From Kingdonia uniflora (lineage: Eukaryota > Streptophyta > Magnoliopsida > Ranunculales > Circaeasteraceae), in contig JACGCM010000304.1 in assembly GCA_014058105.1 (NCBI GenBank), forward strand, positions 310,001 to 374,000: a stretch of DNA of 64,000 nt. The letters are read 5' to 3'. The notes beneath the pieces were generated by a model. It was not told the DNA's origin, made no database searches, and was given only the letters and a program-made list of their open reading frames with translations. Positions 33,899 to 44,415 of the stretch are shown here, piece after piece. A program made the translations under genes and the position numbers. The stretch's first letter is position 1, and each line of letters begins with the position of its first letter.

Positions 33899-34602
33899 GA
33901 TTATGCTCCAACTTGATTTACTGGTATTTATCGATTTGATTCACTACTCAATCACTGCAGACCCGAATGCTAAAGAAAGAAAGTGCTTATTATAATTTAG
34001 ACTAAATGTCTCATACTCCTATTTCTAGTTGATTATGCTCCAACTTCTGTTTAGTCCCAAGCGAATACACAATAATAATCACACACAAGGTTTAAGGGCA
34101 ACAATCTAAAGGAATATACAATAACAATAACACACAAGGTTTAAGGTGGTTCGGCAATTGCCTACATCCACCGTACAATAGAGAGAGAGTTTATTCAAGA
34201 TCCAAAGTTACAATCTCCCAAATCAATTTAGAGGTTTCTCTCTTAAGATTTCCTCTCAAAAGATCTCACTAAAAAAACCTAACTACAAATATAATCACTC
34301 AGATCTCGAGAAAAATAAGAGGCTTCAATTTAATCTCAAAATTGAGTTTTACCGATTTCTGTTCGAACAGAAAAATTGAACAGACCCAAACCCTTTTTAT
34401 TCGAACAAAAAACCAAGGTATATTCGAATAATCAAATTTTGGGGTGATTTTATTCGAACATACGTGCTCTAGAGCAGCCTCACAACTTCATCTACTGGTA
34501 CTCATCGATTCGAGTCACTCAATCAATGCAGACCCGAATACTAAAGAAAGAAAGTGCTTCTTATTATTTAGACTCAATGTCTCTTTATACTCCTATCACT
34601 TG
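33899..34602. repeat. Tandem duplication of ~131 bp, second copy split by an LTR
   Basis: The first copy at 33899-34029 (GATTATGCTCCAACTT ... GCAGACCCGAATGCTAAAG) is repeated from 34030; the second copy is interrupted by the LTR at 34049-34484 and continues to about 34602. Confidence 0.8.
34049..34484 (-). mobile_element. Solo LTR
   Basis: 436 bp from TGTTTAGTCCC to GCCTCACA with perfect flanking ACTTC (34044-34048 and 34485-34489). It shares the GTGGTTCGGCAATTGCCTAC motif and the GAGAGAGTTTATTCAAGATC stretch with the LTR at 16977-18598. Four TTCGAA motifs lie at 34360-34462. Strand is inferred from the position of that cluster. Confidence 0.85.
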
Positions 34603-34781
34603 ATGCACCTTCTGCAATCTATGCTTAGTATCCTCCAACATCTTAGTAGTGTTATGTAAGCCCTTTCTTTTAAACATTTTTGTTAGAATAAGTATTTGGT
34701 GATAACAATAGCATTTTGAAGTTTTTATATGATTCTCAATACATTAATTTGTTCTCTAATGGGAAAACCATGATCAAACTT

Positions 34782-35889
34782 TGTTGGAATTTTTCAAAAC
34801 TTATACCTCTTTTGAGCCTTGAACCCATGACCTCTTGGTCATCTATTTTATGTGACTCCTATACTATAGCCTAAAGTTTAGTCCCACATTGCTTATAAAC
34901 AATAGAGGAACTAAACATATAAGGTAGTACCCATGTGACATGTGTGTAACATGTGATATAGAGAGAGTGTATAGTTGTGTGAGTGTGTGAGAGGATTTTA
35001 TACTCTATACACACTTGGACCTCTCTCAGGCGGCCCGGTAGGCCGGGCCGGCTCGGGCTCGGACTTGGAATTGGGATTGGGATTGGGCAATTGGCTCTTC
35101 TGGCCTTGGGGGCCTTGGGTCCTTTGGGCTTGGGTATCCATAATCTTTTTAATAAAAAGTTTATTGGGCTTGGGCTTGGTTTATTAAGTCTTGGTCTTCA
35201 CTTTGTTCTCTCCACCTCTTGAGGAGACCTAATCCTCAGGGACACGTCCCACACGTTTGAATAAAGAGAGAGCCGTTGGGCAAACTCTCTCTATAAAAAC
35301 AACTCCTCACCACCTTCAAAAATAACACAGTTACAACACAACTCTTCTCTCTCTCACTCTCTTGTACAGTTTACCTGTGGTGCATACTTCATTCTTACGT
35401 AGACTTCCGGGTAACTGAAGTCTACTGTATACGTAGGCTCGTTGTATCCTGGAAAGAGATTAGACTTTCGTTACCTTACCCGAGGTAGGTCGAAATACTC
35501 TTCAAAGAGAGTGCGACCCACGCCTCGAGCAATCTCTCTCTCTTCTTGTAGGCGTTGTACCGGTGTCCGACAATAGTTCTTTCTTGCTGCTGCGGTGTGT
35601 CACGTTACCGGAGGAGTTCACTATCTCTTGTTCTTACTGCCTACAGCAACTGAGTTACTGTTCCTGCCCGAACTTGCACTGCCAATCCAACGATTACTGC
35701 TGCCTGCCTGCTGCTCTTTACTGTTGCTGCCCGAACAGAAACTGAGTTACTGCTGCCTGCTGCTCTTTACTGTTGCTGCCATATACCGTGCTCAACCAAA
35801 GGGAAGAATAAACTAAGTTACTGTTGCTGCCTGAAACATTGCTGTTGCTACAGGTTCATAAGACTTAACCTATTACGTTACATTTTACA
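34782..35889 (+). repeat. Left (5') LTR of the copia element
   Basis: 1108 bp, TGTTGGAATT...ACATTTTACA. It contains a GC-rich GGCCGG/GGGCTTGGGCTTGG segment, a TATAAAA box and, near the end, tandem GCTGCC/CTGTTGCTG-rich sequence. Differences from the right LTR were seen at 35368, 35555, 35570, 35678 and 35733, plus one ATTGGG-type unit fewer. Confidence 0.97.
35292..35298 (+). promoter_or_regulatory. TATA box in the 5' LTR
   Basis: TATAAAA in the context CTCTCTATAAAAACAACTCC, about 510 bp into the LTR, the likely U3/R promoter. The same box is at 40967-40973 in the right LTR. Confidence 0.7.
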
Positions 35890-35918
35890 ATTTTGAAGAG
35901 TATTGTATTTCCTATAAT

Positions 35919-37676
35919 ATGGCTCTTTCCTCAGAAGTGCTGAAGTTTGATTCCAACAAACCCTATAGGTTTGATGGTCTCAACTTCAAGAGGTGGAAGA
36001 ACAAAATGTTCTTCTATCTCACACTTAAGGAAGTGGCGTATGTTCTCGAACAAGAATGCCCTGTTGAGCCTCCTGTTCCCGTACCTGCAATAGACCCTGA
36101 CCTGATTACAAACGATTATGACAAAACCTTAGAATCAATTTCGAACTGGACTGAGGCTGACTTCAAATGCCGTAATTTCATCTTGAACGGTCTAGCAGAC
36201 GAACTGTACGATTACTATCTACAGTCCGAAACTGCGAAAGCCGTTTGGGATGCATTACAGAGGAAGTATGATACGGAAGAGGCAGGCTCTAAAAAGTTTG
36301 CCGTAAGCCGATATCTCAAGTTCACTATGGTCGACGATAAGCCAGTAATTTCCCAATCACATGAGTTGCAACGAATTGCACATGAGATCGTGTCCGAAGG
36401 GATACCTCTTGATGAACAATTTCAGGTTGCCGTGATGATTGACAAATTACCGCCTAATTGGAAAGACTATAAAAATATCCTGCGACACAAGTCAAAGGAA
36501 CTTACCATGGAGAACTTGATTACTCGTCTTAGGGTTGAAGAAGAATCTAGAAAACAAGACCTGAAAGAGGAAATCCTTTTGGTTCAAGCCAAAGGGAAGG
36601 TCCATCTGAAACCTAAAGGGAAACCTTTCAAGGCTAAGAATGGCGGTAATCGGAACAACCGTCTTAACGGTGGTAATCCGAATAACCGTCAGAAAAATGG
36701 ACACCAAAATCCTAATAAGGGAACGAACCAAAAAGCCCCACCATATAACGGAACAGTTTCTATTGTGTGTTTCAACTGTAACAAGCCTGGACACATATCT
36801 AGAAACTGCCGGAACCGAAAACCTGTTGCTCAGGCGAACGTTACCGAAGAGCCCTTAGTGGCTATGATCACGGAGATCAACATGGTCGGTGGAACCGACG
36901 GGTGGTGGGCTGATTCGGGCGCTTCTAGGCATGTATGCTATGAACGCAATTGGTTCAAGACCTATAAGGAAACTGAAGACCAGAAGGTGCTACTTGGGGA
37001 TTCCCATTGCACCAAAGTGCTAGGCACTGGAGATGTTGAACTGGTATTTACCTCTGGAAGGACAGTGACTCTGAAGGATGTGATGCACACTCCTGAAATG
37101 AGGAAGAATCTTGTTTCTGGCTATCTTCTCAACAAGGCAGGATTTCAGCAAACTATTGGCTCAGATCAGTACATTTTGACTAAGGGTGGGATTTTTGTGG
37201 GAAAGGGTTTTGCTTGTAATGGAATGTTCAAAATGAGTATTGAAATGAATAAATCTGCTTCTGTTTACTTATTGTCTTCTTTTAATATTTGGCACTCTAG
37301 ACTGTGTCATGTTAATAAGAAATTAGTACACAATATGAGTAAAATTGGTATGATCCCTAAAGTAGATTTAAATGATTTTAATAAATGTCAATCTTGTAGT
37401 CAAGCTAAGATTACTAAAACCTCACATAAAAGTGTTGTAAGGGAAACACAACTTTTAGATTTAGTACACTCGGACATATGCGAAATGGACGGTACATTAA
37501 CTCGAAATGGCAAAAGATATTTTATAACTTTTATAGATGATCATTCAAACTATACTCAAGTTTATCTGATGCGTCACAAAAGTGATGCTATAGATATGTT
37601 TAGGACATATGTAACCGAAGTGAAAAATCAGTTTGATAGACACATTAAAAGATTTCGTAGTGATAGAGGCACATAA
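35919..37676 (+). CDS. Copia gag, protease and first part of integrase (ends at in-frame stop)
   Basis: 585 codons from ATG 35919 to TAA 37674-37676. The N-terminal ~230 residues are a UBN2-type gag. A CCHC zinc knuckle (CFNCNKPGHISRNC) spans residues 284-297 after a basic Asn/Gly-rich linker. The aspartic protease motif WWADSGAS has its Asp at residue 332. The integrase zinc-binding HHCC domain starts at WHSRLCHVN (His459) and ends with CQSCSQAK. The first catalytic Asp is 519 (VHSDICEM) and the second 582 (FRSDRGT). The stop falls four codons after Asp582, and the same frame continues intact beyond it. Start choice: this ATG lies only 29 bp after the LTR, with no earlier in-frame ATG in that gap. 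Confidence 0.95.
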   Translation: MALSSEVLKFDSNKPYRFDGLNFKRWKNKMFFYLTLKEVAYVLEQECPVEPPVPVPAIDPDLITNDYDKTLESISNWTEADFKCRNFILNGLADELYDYYLQSETAKAVWDALQRKYDTEEAGSKKFAVSRYLKFTMVDDKPVISQSHELQRIAHEIVSEGIPLDEQFQVAVMIDKLPPNWKDYKNILRHKSKELTMENLITRLRVEEESRKQDLKEEILLVQAKGKVHLKPKGKPFKAKNGGNRNNRLNGGNPNNRQKNGHQNPNKGTNQKAPPYNGTVSIVCFNCNKPGHISRNCRNRKPVAQANVTEEPLVAMITEINMVGGTDGWWADSGASRHVCYERNWFKTYKETEDQKVLLGDSHCTKVLGTGDVELVFTSGRTVTLKDVMHTPEMRKNLVSGYLLNKAGFQQTIGSDQYILTKGGIFVGKGFACNGMFKMSIEMNKSASVYLLSSFNIWHSRLCHVNKKLVHNMSKIGMIPKVDLNDFNKCQSCSQAKITKTSHKSVVRETQLLDLVHSDICEMDGTLTRNGKRYFITFIDDHSNYTQVYLMRHKSDAIDMFRTYVTEVKNQFDRHIKRFRSDRGT

Positions 37677-39905
37677 TATGATTCACATGAATTTCAAAAC
37701 TTGTATGAATCCTTAGGGATCATACATGAAACAACTGCTCCTTATTCTCCAGAATCTAACGGTAAAGCTGAACGTAAAAATAGAACGTATACTGAGCTAA
37801 TAGTTGCTATGTTACTTAGTTCTGGATCACCCAAATCTTTATGGGGTGAAGCATTATTATCTGTATCCTATGTTTTAAACCGTATTCCTCATATCACATC
37901 TGAATTATCACCTTATGAAATTTGGAGAAAAAGAAAACCTAATGTTAGCTATTTTAAGGTTTGGGGATGTTTAGCCTATGTTCGTAAACCTGATCGTAAA
38001 CGGACCAAACTAGCCAGTAGAGCTTTAGAATGCATTTTCATTGGTTATGCTATAAACAGTAAAGCCTATAGGTTTCTTGATATTAAGGATAATATAATAA
38101 TTGAATCACTAGATGTTTATTTCTATGAGGACAAGTTTCCCTACTTACTGAGGGACAGTGGGGGTAGTAGTGGGGGTTCTCAACCTTCTACGTCTTCGAC
38201 CCCTAATGTACCTCAAGTAAACGTTCCTAGAGCTGTTGATTTTCATGATACAGACCCAGAACTTCGTAGAGGTAAACGTTTAAAGATTGCAAAAGATTTT
38301 GGTAACGATTTTGTTGTAAATACCTTAGAATCGGACCCCAATACTATTAGAGAAGCGTTAACCTCAGGTGATGCTGATTTGTGGCAAGAGGCCATTGATG
38401 ATGAAATGGATTCTCTTACTACAAATGAAACTTGGGATTTAGTTAACTTACCTCCTGGTAGTCGCTCTATTGGGTGTAAATGGATATTAAAGAGAAAACT
38501 TAAACCAGATGGTACTATAGATAAATATAAGGCAAGACTTGTAGCAAAGGGATATGTGCAAAAAGAAAACATTGATTTCTTCGACACATATTCCCCAGTT
38601 ACTCGTGTGACTACCATTAGAGTATTATTAGCCGTTGCTGCCGTGCACAATTTGTTAATTCACCAAATGGATGTAAAAACCGCATTTTTAAATGGAGAGC
38701 TTGAAGAGGAATTATATATGGATCAGCCTGAAGGCTTTGTGGTACCTGGTGAGGAACACAAAGTCTGCAAGCTGAACAAGACCTTATACGGTCTAAAGCA
38801 AGCTCCAAAACAGTGGCATGATAAAATCGACCAATTACTTCTTTTAAATGGTTTTAAGATTAACGTTGTTGATAAATGTCTATATTATAAAGTATCTGGT
38901 GAAAGTTGTATTATGATATGTCTTTACGTTGACGATCTACTTATTTTTGGTTCTACACTTGACATTATTTTAGAGACCAAAAACATGCTTAACAATAATT
39001 TTGATATGAAGGACCTAGGCAAGGCTAGTGTAATTTTAGGCATGAAGATCACACGCACAGACACTGGTATTACTCTTGATCAATCTCATTATATTGAGAA
39101 GATCTTAAAGAAGTACAAATATTTTGACCGTAGACCTGCGTGTACTCCTTGTGATCCACAAGTTAAACTTTTAAAGAACTTGGGAGAGGCAGTTAGACAG
39201 AAAGAATACGCAAGTATTATTGGAAGCCTTCGCTACGCTACGGACTGTACTAGACCCGATATAGCTTATGTTGTAGGGGTTCTATGTAGATTTACGAGTA
39301 AACCAAGTTTGGCGCACTGGGGTGCCATTGATAGAGTTATGCGATACCTGAAAAAAACCATGAACTTGGGTTTACACTATCAGAAGTTTCCCGCGGTCCT
39401 TGATGGATTTAGCGATGCAGATTGGAACTCATTTTCGGATGATTCCAAAGCCACCAGCGGATACGTGTTTAGTATAGCTGGAGGGGCGATTTCTTGGAGA
39501 TCCAAGAAACAAACGATTCTAGCTCAGTCGACTATGGAGTCTGAGTTAGTAGCACTAGCTGCAGCTAGTGAGGAGGCAAGTTGGTTGAAAGACCTCTTGT
39601 CTTATATTCCTTTATGGAGTAGGCCTATACCACCGATACTGATCCACTCAGATAGTACTGCTGCGATAGCCAGAGTACAAAACAATTATTATAATGGTAA
39701 GAAGTTAGCGATACGTCGCAAACACAGTACGATGAGAGGTTACCTCACATCTAGTACTGTTACAGTGGATTTTGTAAGATCGGAAAACAACTTGGCAGAT
39801 CCTTTGACGAAAGGATTGTCTCGTGACAAAGTGTGGAGCACATCCTTAGGGATGGGGCTAAAGCCTGTTATTGAATCACAAGTGGTGGGAACCCAACCTA
39901 AATGA
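37677..39905 (+). CDS. Copia rest of integrase, reverse transcriptase and RNase H (after the stop)
   Basis: The same frame as the preceding coding region continues to TGA at 39903-39905. It starts with the integrase segment bearing the third catalytic residue (Glu in SPESNGKAERKNRT), spaced 34 residues from the second Asp as expected for a DD35E integrase. The reverse transcriptase follows (KARLVAKGYVQ, MDVKTAFLNGELEE, and the active-site CLYVDDLLIFG), then RNase H (GFSDADWNS, TMESELVALAAASEEASW, IHSDSTAAIA). The first available ATG is at 37701, but there is no sign of a separate promoter, so after the stop this part would need readthrough. The full frame including the stop position is 1329 codons. 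Confidence 0.95.
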   Translation, partial: YDSHEFQNLYESLGIIHETTAPYSPESNGKAERKNRTYTELIVAMLLSSGSPKSLWGEALLSVSYVLNRIPHITSELSPYEIWRKRKPNVSYFKVWGCLAYVRKPDRKRTKLASRALECIFIGYAINSKAYRFLDIKDNIIIESLDVYFYEDKFPYLLRDSGGSSGGSQPSTSSTPNVPQVNVPRAVDFHDTDPELRRGKRLKIAKDFGNDFVVNTLESDPNTIREALTSGDADLWQEAIDDEMDSLTTNETWDLVNLPPGSRSIGCKWILKRKLKPDGTIDKYKARLVAKGYVQKENIDFFDTYSPVTRVTTIRVLLAVAAVHNLLIHQMDVKTAFLNGELEEELYMDQPEGFVVPGEEHKVCKLNKTLYGLKQAPKQWHDKIDQLLLLNGFKINVVDKCLYYKVSGESCIMICLYVDDLLIFGSTLDIILETKNMLNNNFDMKDLGKASVILGMKITRTDTGITLDQSHYIEKILKKYKYFDRRPACTPCDPQVKLLKNLGEAVRQKEYASIIGSLRYATDCTRPDIAYVVGVLCRFTSKPSLAHWGAIDRVMRYLKKTMNLGLHYQKFPAVLDGFSDADWNSFSDDSKATSGYVFSIAGGAISWRSKKQTILAQSTMESELVALAAASEEASWLKDLLSYIPLWSRPIPPILIHSDSTAAIARVQNNYYNGKKLAIRRKHSTMRGYLTSSTVTVDFVRSENNLADPLTKGLSRDKVWSTSLGMGLKPVIESQVVGTQPK

Positions 39906-40437
39906 CTGGAAATCCCAAGAAATAGGTTCAATGGGGAAAACAAATCACTGTGATATAGAATCATGCAAATAAGGAGCTTGTCACTCCAGAGTTCAACTCG
40001 CAGTACATAAATGTAAATATGCATGATATCTTGAAGCGAATGTTAGGCTGAGTTCTATATCTCATTTATTTGAGTGGGGTGTCTAGCTACAAGAACACTC
40101 TTCATAGATTCACCAAGGTGATTGTGGAAGTGCGGCCGCTTCCTATGAGAAATTAGGCTAACTTCTCTAAAGCCTTCACCTATACTGGGATTAAGCACAT
40201 GGCCGAAAAGTGCTGGCATTTAGATATTGCACATGGTAGGGTTGTATGTAGTTTTCCTCACTGTATAAAAGCGAATAATGAGTTCAAGACTCTGTTCACT
40301 TATTATTCTTATACGTTGAAGATTGTTTACTACGTAAAGGTTCAAGTCTAAGGACACCTTCACTTAAGTACAACTCTATAATCGAAACCGTACTCTCGTT
40401 TCTCTTTTCATTCATCTATCATTTTTCAGAAGTTTTT
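39906..40437 (+). other. Non-coding tail of the copia element
   Basis: 532 bp between the pol stop and the polypurine tract with no coding frame. It contains a NotI-type GCGGCCGC at about 40133 but no recognised extra gene. Confidence 0.7.
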
Positions 40438-40450
40438 AAAAGTGGGGGAT
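40438..40450 (+). other. Polypurine tract of the copia element
   Basis: AAAAGTGGGGGAT, immediately before the TGTTGG of the right LTR; primes plus-strand DNA synthesis in this superfamily. Confidence 0.85.
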
Positions 40451-41564
40451 TGTTGGAATTTTTCAAAACTTATACCTCTTTTGAGCCTTGAACCCATGAC
40501 CTCTTGGTCATCTATTTTATGTGACTCCTATACTATAGCCTAAAGTTTAGTCCCACATTGCTTATAAACAATAGAGGAACTAAACATATAAGGTAGTACC
40601 CATGTGACATGTGTGTAACATGTGATATAGAGAGAGTGTATAGTTGTGTGAGTGTGTGAGAGGATTTTATACTCTATACACACTTGGACCTCTCTCAGGC
40701 GGCCCGGTAGGCCGGGCCGGCTCGGGCTCGGACTTGGAATTGGGATTGGGATTGGGATTGGGCAATTGGCTCTTCTGGCCTTGGGGGCCTTGGGTCCTTT
40801 GGGCTTGGGTATCCATAATCTTTTTAATAAAAAGTTTATTGGGCTTGGGCTTGGTTTATTAAGTCTTGGTCTTCACTTTGTTCTCTCCACCTCTTGAGGA
40901 GACCTAATCCTCAGGGACACGTCCCACACGTTTGAATAAAGAGAGAGCCGTTGGGCAAACTCTCTCTATAAAAACAACTCCTCACCACCTTCAAAAATAA
41001 CACAGTTACAACACAACTCTTCTCTCTCTCACTCTCTTGTACGGTTTACCTGTGGTGCATACTTCATTCTTACGTAGACTTCCGGGTAACTGAAGTCTAC
41101 TGTATACGTAGGCTCGTTGTATCCTGGAAAGAGATTAGACTTTCGTTACCTTACCCGAGGTAGGTCGAAATACTCTTCAAAGAGAGTGCGACCCACGCCT
41201 CGAGCAATCTCTCTCTCTTCTTGTAGGCGCTGTACCGGTGTCCGGCAATAGTTCTTTCTTGCTGCTGCGGTGTGTCACGTTACCGGAGGAGTTCACTATC
41301 TCTTGTTCTTACTGCCTACAGCAACTGAGTTACTGTTCCTGCCCGAACTTGCGCTGCCAATCCAACGATTACTGCTGCCTGCCTGCTGCTCTTTACTGTT
41401 GCTGCCCAAACAGAAACTGAGTTACTGCTGCCTGCTGCTCTTTACTGTTGCTGCCATATACCGTGCTCAACCAAAGGGAAGAATAAACTAAGTTACTGTT
41501 GCTGCCTGAAACATTGCTGTTGCTACAGGTTCATAAGACTTAACCTATTACGTTACATTTTACA
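40451..41564 (+). repeat. Right (3') LTR of the copia element
   Basis: 1114 bp, identical by eye to the left LTR except five transitions and one additional 6-bp ATTGGG-type unit near 40750. Confidence 0.97.
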
Positions 41565-41569
41565 AACTT

Positions 41570-42668
41570 CAAAGTAACAACATCATAATTCTAGTGTGAT
41601 CCAACCAACCACACAATAGACATGTTAATAATATAAATAAAATTTACTTTGTGTTTGAACAAGAAAACATTAGTAGTGAATTGAGAACATAATGACCAAA
41701 AACTAAATTCATGCTTCTATTAGGTATAAGAAGTTCTGACACAGAGTAAAAATATGTAACTAATTGCAGCAAACGAAGCAAAGCCTCTTAGTACAAAAAT
41801 AAAAATCGTACCTCAAATTTCACTTCACAGACAGTACAAAGCTTTATAACAGTAGGTTTCTTTTGTATTTAGCATAAACTATTACATGCAAAACCATTTA
41901 TTAAACCATTAAACAACATTAGCAAAACCAGTAACTAAGAACAAAACTGCCTTCACCAACACATCATGCCTAGCAATCACTGGCGCATTGGAGAATACCT
42001 GACAGAAACAACAGTATTTCGACGGGAAAACAAGTCGGAACACCAGATAAATGACGCGGTAAACAGTATCAAGTTCATCGTCTGGTCCTCAAGAGCGTAT
42101 AATCTGTGTAAACTCCTCCTCAAAGCTACATGAGATATAACTGAAACAATTCTAGACATCTTTCTAAAGTAAGAGATTTGAGATTGTTTTGTGTAATAAG
42201 AAGGAAAATACCAACTGCAGTTACTGAATTCCCTTTTTTGCATATTGCTGAAAGGCAAGAAAAGATTCTGCAGTTGAACATGTGGATTACATGCAAATAA
42301 TGCAGCGGACTCGACGAGTTTGTAGCTAGTCTGTATCTTGGACTTTAGGGAGCTGCATGCCGACCTGCGGATTCCAAGTTCCAACTCATTGAGGAAATAA
42401 GCTCATTAACTCTATTTATCGTCCCCGTACACTGTATTGTAAATGTTCTTCATTTATGATAGAACGCTTGTGACATTCTGGCTGATCGTTTGTATTAGAA
42501 CTGGAGGTTCCATCTCAAATCCAATTGGCTATGAGAAGAGTTGTCCCAGGATCTTATATTTTGAGGTGCAAGGCTCTATGTGTTCGATGTGAGACTATTT
42601 GTCTCAACAGTTTGCGACAATTAGTCTTGATTCGGAGGCAAATGGGAAACTATCTTGCATCTTCTTAT
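41570..42668. other. No supported gene
   Basis: A minus-strand open frame of 135 codons (42384-41977) has no recognisable domain or splice context. The rest is AT-rich intergenic sequence. Confidence 0.5.
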
Positions 42669-43320
42669 TAAGGTGGTGTTTGTTTTTCAAGTGCTGAATG
42701 CTGAAAAAAAAAATCAAGGGCTGAATGTTGAATGTTTTGAAGTGTTGAATGCTGAATGCTGAATTGCTGAATACGTTAAGGTATTTCTTTTCTAAGAAGT
42801 GCTGAAAACTGGTAAAACTGGTAAATGTCTTAAATATCCTTGTTATAAAAGAACACAACTTGAAGCATATTCGAATAAACAAAAGTTTGGTTTATATCTA
42901 CCCTCTCTATTCGAACAAAAGGACAAAATGTACATACAAAAGGCATCATTGCACAAAATGGACAAAATGGATATGCAAAATGGACATACAACATGCATTA
43001 TTACACAAAATGGACAAAAAAGAATGGACAAAATAGACAAAATAGACATACAAAAGACATCATTGCACAAAATGGTTTATACAGATCATAAGCATTAAAG
43101 ATAGTCTGAAGTACGAATCTTAAGATAACACAACCCAACATAGTCTAAAATAGCAAATAGTCGAACATCAACATAGTTTATAAATCCGAAAAACAAGATA
43201 ATCTAAAATAGCAATGTATAGAAAACTAAACTCCGAGAAACTGCATCAGGTAGAGTTTCTTTGATTCCAGCACAGCCAAGCCCATAAACATGTCATCATA
43301 TTCTAGATGTTCAGTAAACT

Positions 43321-43855
43321 TCAAACATGTTCAGTAGCCACTCTGTTTGCAAAAATAGATTTCATCAAGTCTTCATGAAGTAACCCACATTTCCTAAATG
43401 TATTGACGTTCTCATTTATCTGATGTGTATCAAGAAAACAAACATTCAGAAATTATAATATTACTATACAGATGAACATAATAAACAAAAGATTACTATA
43501 CCTTAATCAAGGCATCCCACTCTTCGGATGGAAGATGAAACGTGCGGGTTTCTGCATTAAAACCATTCTCAGTCCTTCTCAAAAGCCATGTCCAAGTATT
43601 GTACTTCGCCTTTTGGTAAAACCAAACATTACTAAAATATTTCGGTTCACGAGTTATGTTAAATTTTGCATTGTACTCCTCCATAATCTTGGCCCAAAAG
43701 ACATTCGAAAGTCCAGACCCCGCATCTTTACTTGTGTCAAGTTCACGCTTGCATAATGCAAGATAAGTGTACAACATCTCACCATTAAGTTGTTTTGCGT
43801 GTTTGAGAGTATCTTGGCTTGGGTCTTGTCGAGCCTTCTTATTCTTTGGAGGCAT
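43321..43855 (-). CDS. Myb/SANT-like DNA-binding protein of the Harbinger-like element
   Basis: Two coding exons on the minus strand, 43855-43502 and 43419-43321, join in phase into 150 aa ending at TGA (43323-43321). A putative 5' leader exon ends near 45592 at TTTTTTCAG|GTAAG, and the acceptor TTCATCAG lies just before GTTTTACC-ATG. The protein starts MPPKNKKARQDPSQ. It contains a Myb/SANT-like trihelix domain at about residues 20-118 (GEMLYTYLALCKREL..., KYFSNVWFYQKAKYNTW, then FHLPSEEWDALIK). Such proteins are the accessory DNA-binding partner of the Harbinger transposase. Here it is the only intact gene in the element; domestication or simple transposon cargo are both possible. Confidence 0.75.
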
Positions 43856-44415
43856 GGTAAAACCTGATGAAGAAATCAAAAGAAAAATGTCAGCTATATA
43901 TTCTACATACAGTATATCACAATGGTAAAAGATGTTATTATGGTTTGCTTTATGCTAAAATATGCTATTTATGGTTTTTTAACCCCTCTCTACTTAAATC
44001 TATTGTGGATCCAATTGGCTGCTTTCTTATGCTAAAAGATGCTAAAAAATTCCCCATATTCTTGTATTCCAAAAGCTATGTAATATCACATGCACAGATG
44101 CACAAAATGCACAAAAGATTCCCCATATTCTTGTATGGATGATCAAAACTATATTGGTTAAGGTTGTCCACAATTGAGATGCTCTTAAGTGTTTTTACTT
44201 GCCCATGGAATATGACATATGACTGAAAACAAGAACTGAAAACTGAAAACAAGAGCTATGTAAACCTATGTAAACTGCTATAAAGGGATGTAAAAGCTAT
44301 TACAAAAGATGGTTCTTAGTAAAGTTTACAAGTCATCAAAGCAGTAGGTACTACACTGCTACTACAAAGTGCAGAAAAACTCCAGTAATTTAGGCTGTAA
44401 CCACTTTCTGTACTG

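Larger units (their letters stand above)
34782..41564 (+). mobile_element. Full-length Ty1/copia LTR retrotransposon
   Basis: 6783 bp, with LTRs at 34782-35889 and 40451-41564 and a perfect 5-bp target duplication AACTT (34777-34781 and 41565-41569). The gag-pol order protease, integrase, reverse transcriptase, RNase H places it in Ty1/copia. A polypurine tract AAAAGTGGGGGAT directly precedes the right LTR. By eye the LTRs differ by five transitions and one 6-bp repeat unit over ~1.1 kb, so insertion was recent. The only coding defect seen is one in-frame stop in integrase. Confidence 0.97.

Noticed and set aside
34975..35816. Open frames of 60-79 codons in the 5' LTR, repeated in the 3' LTR
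   Set aside because: They are by-products of GC-rich and GCTGCC-rich LTR sequence and occur in both LTRs; not genes.
38243..38808. Minus-strand frames opposite the copia reverse transcriptase
   Set aside because: Shadow frames of a strongly supported coding region.
41977..42384. Minus-strand open frame of 135 codons next to the copia element
   Set aside because: No domain, no similarity I recognise and no supporting signals; likely chance.
42799..43098. Overlapping plus and minus frames rich in KMDK or FCPFC
   Set aside because: Produced by an ACAAAATGGACA-type simple repeat inside the Harbinger-like element.
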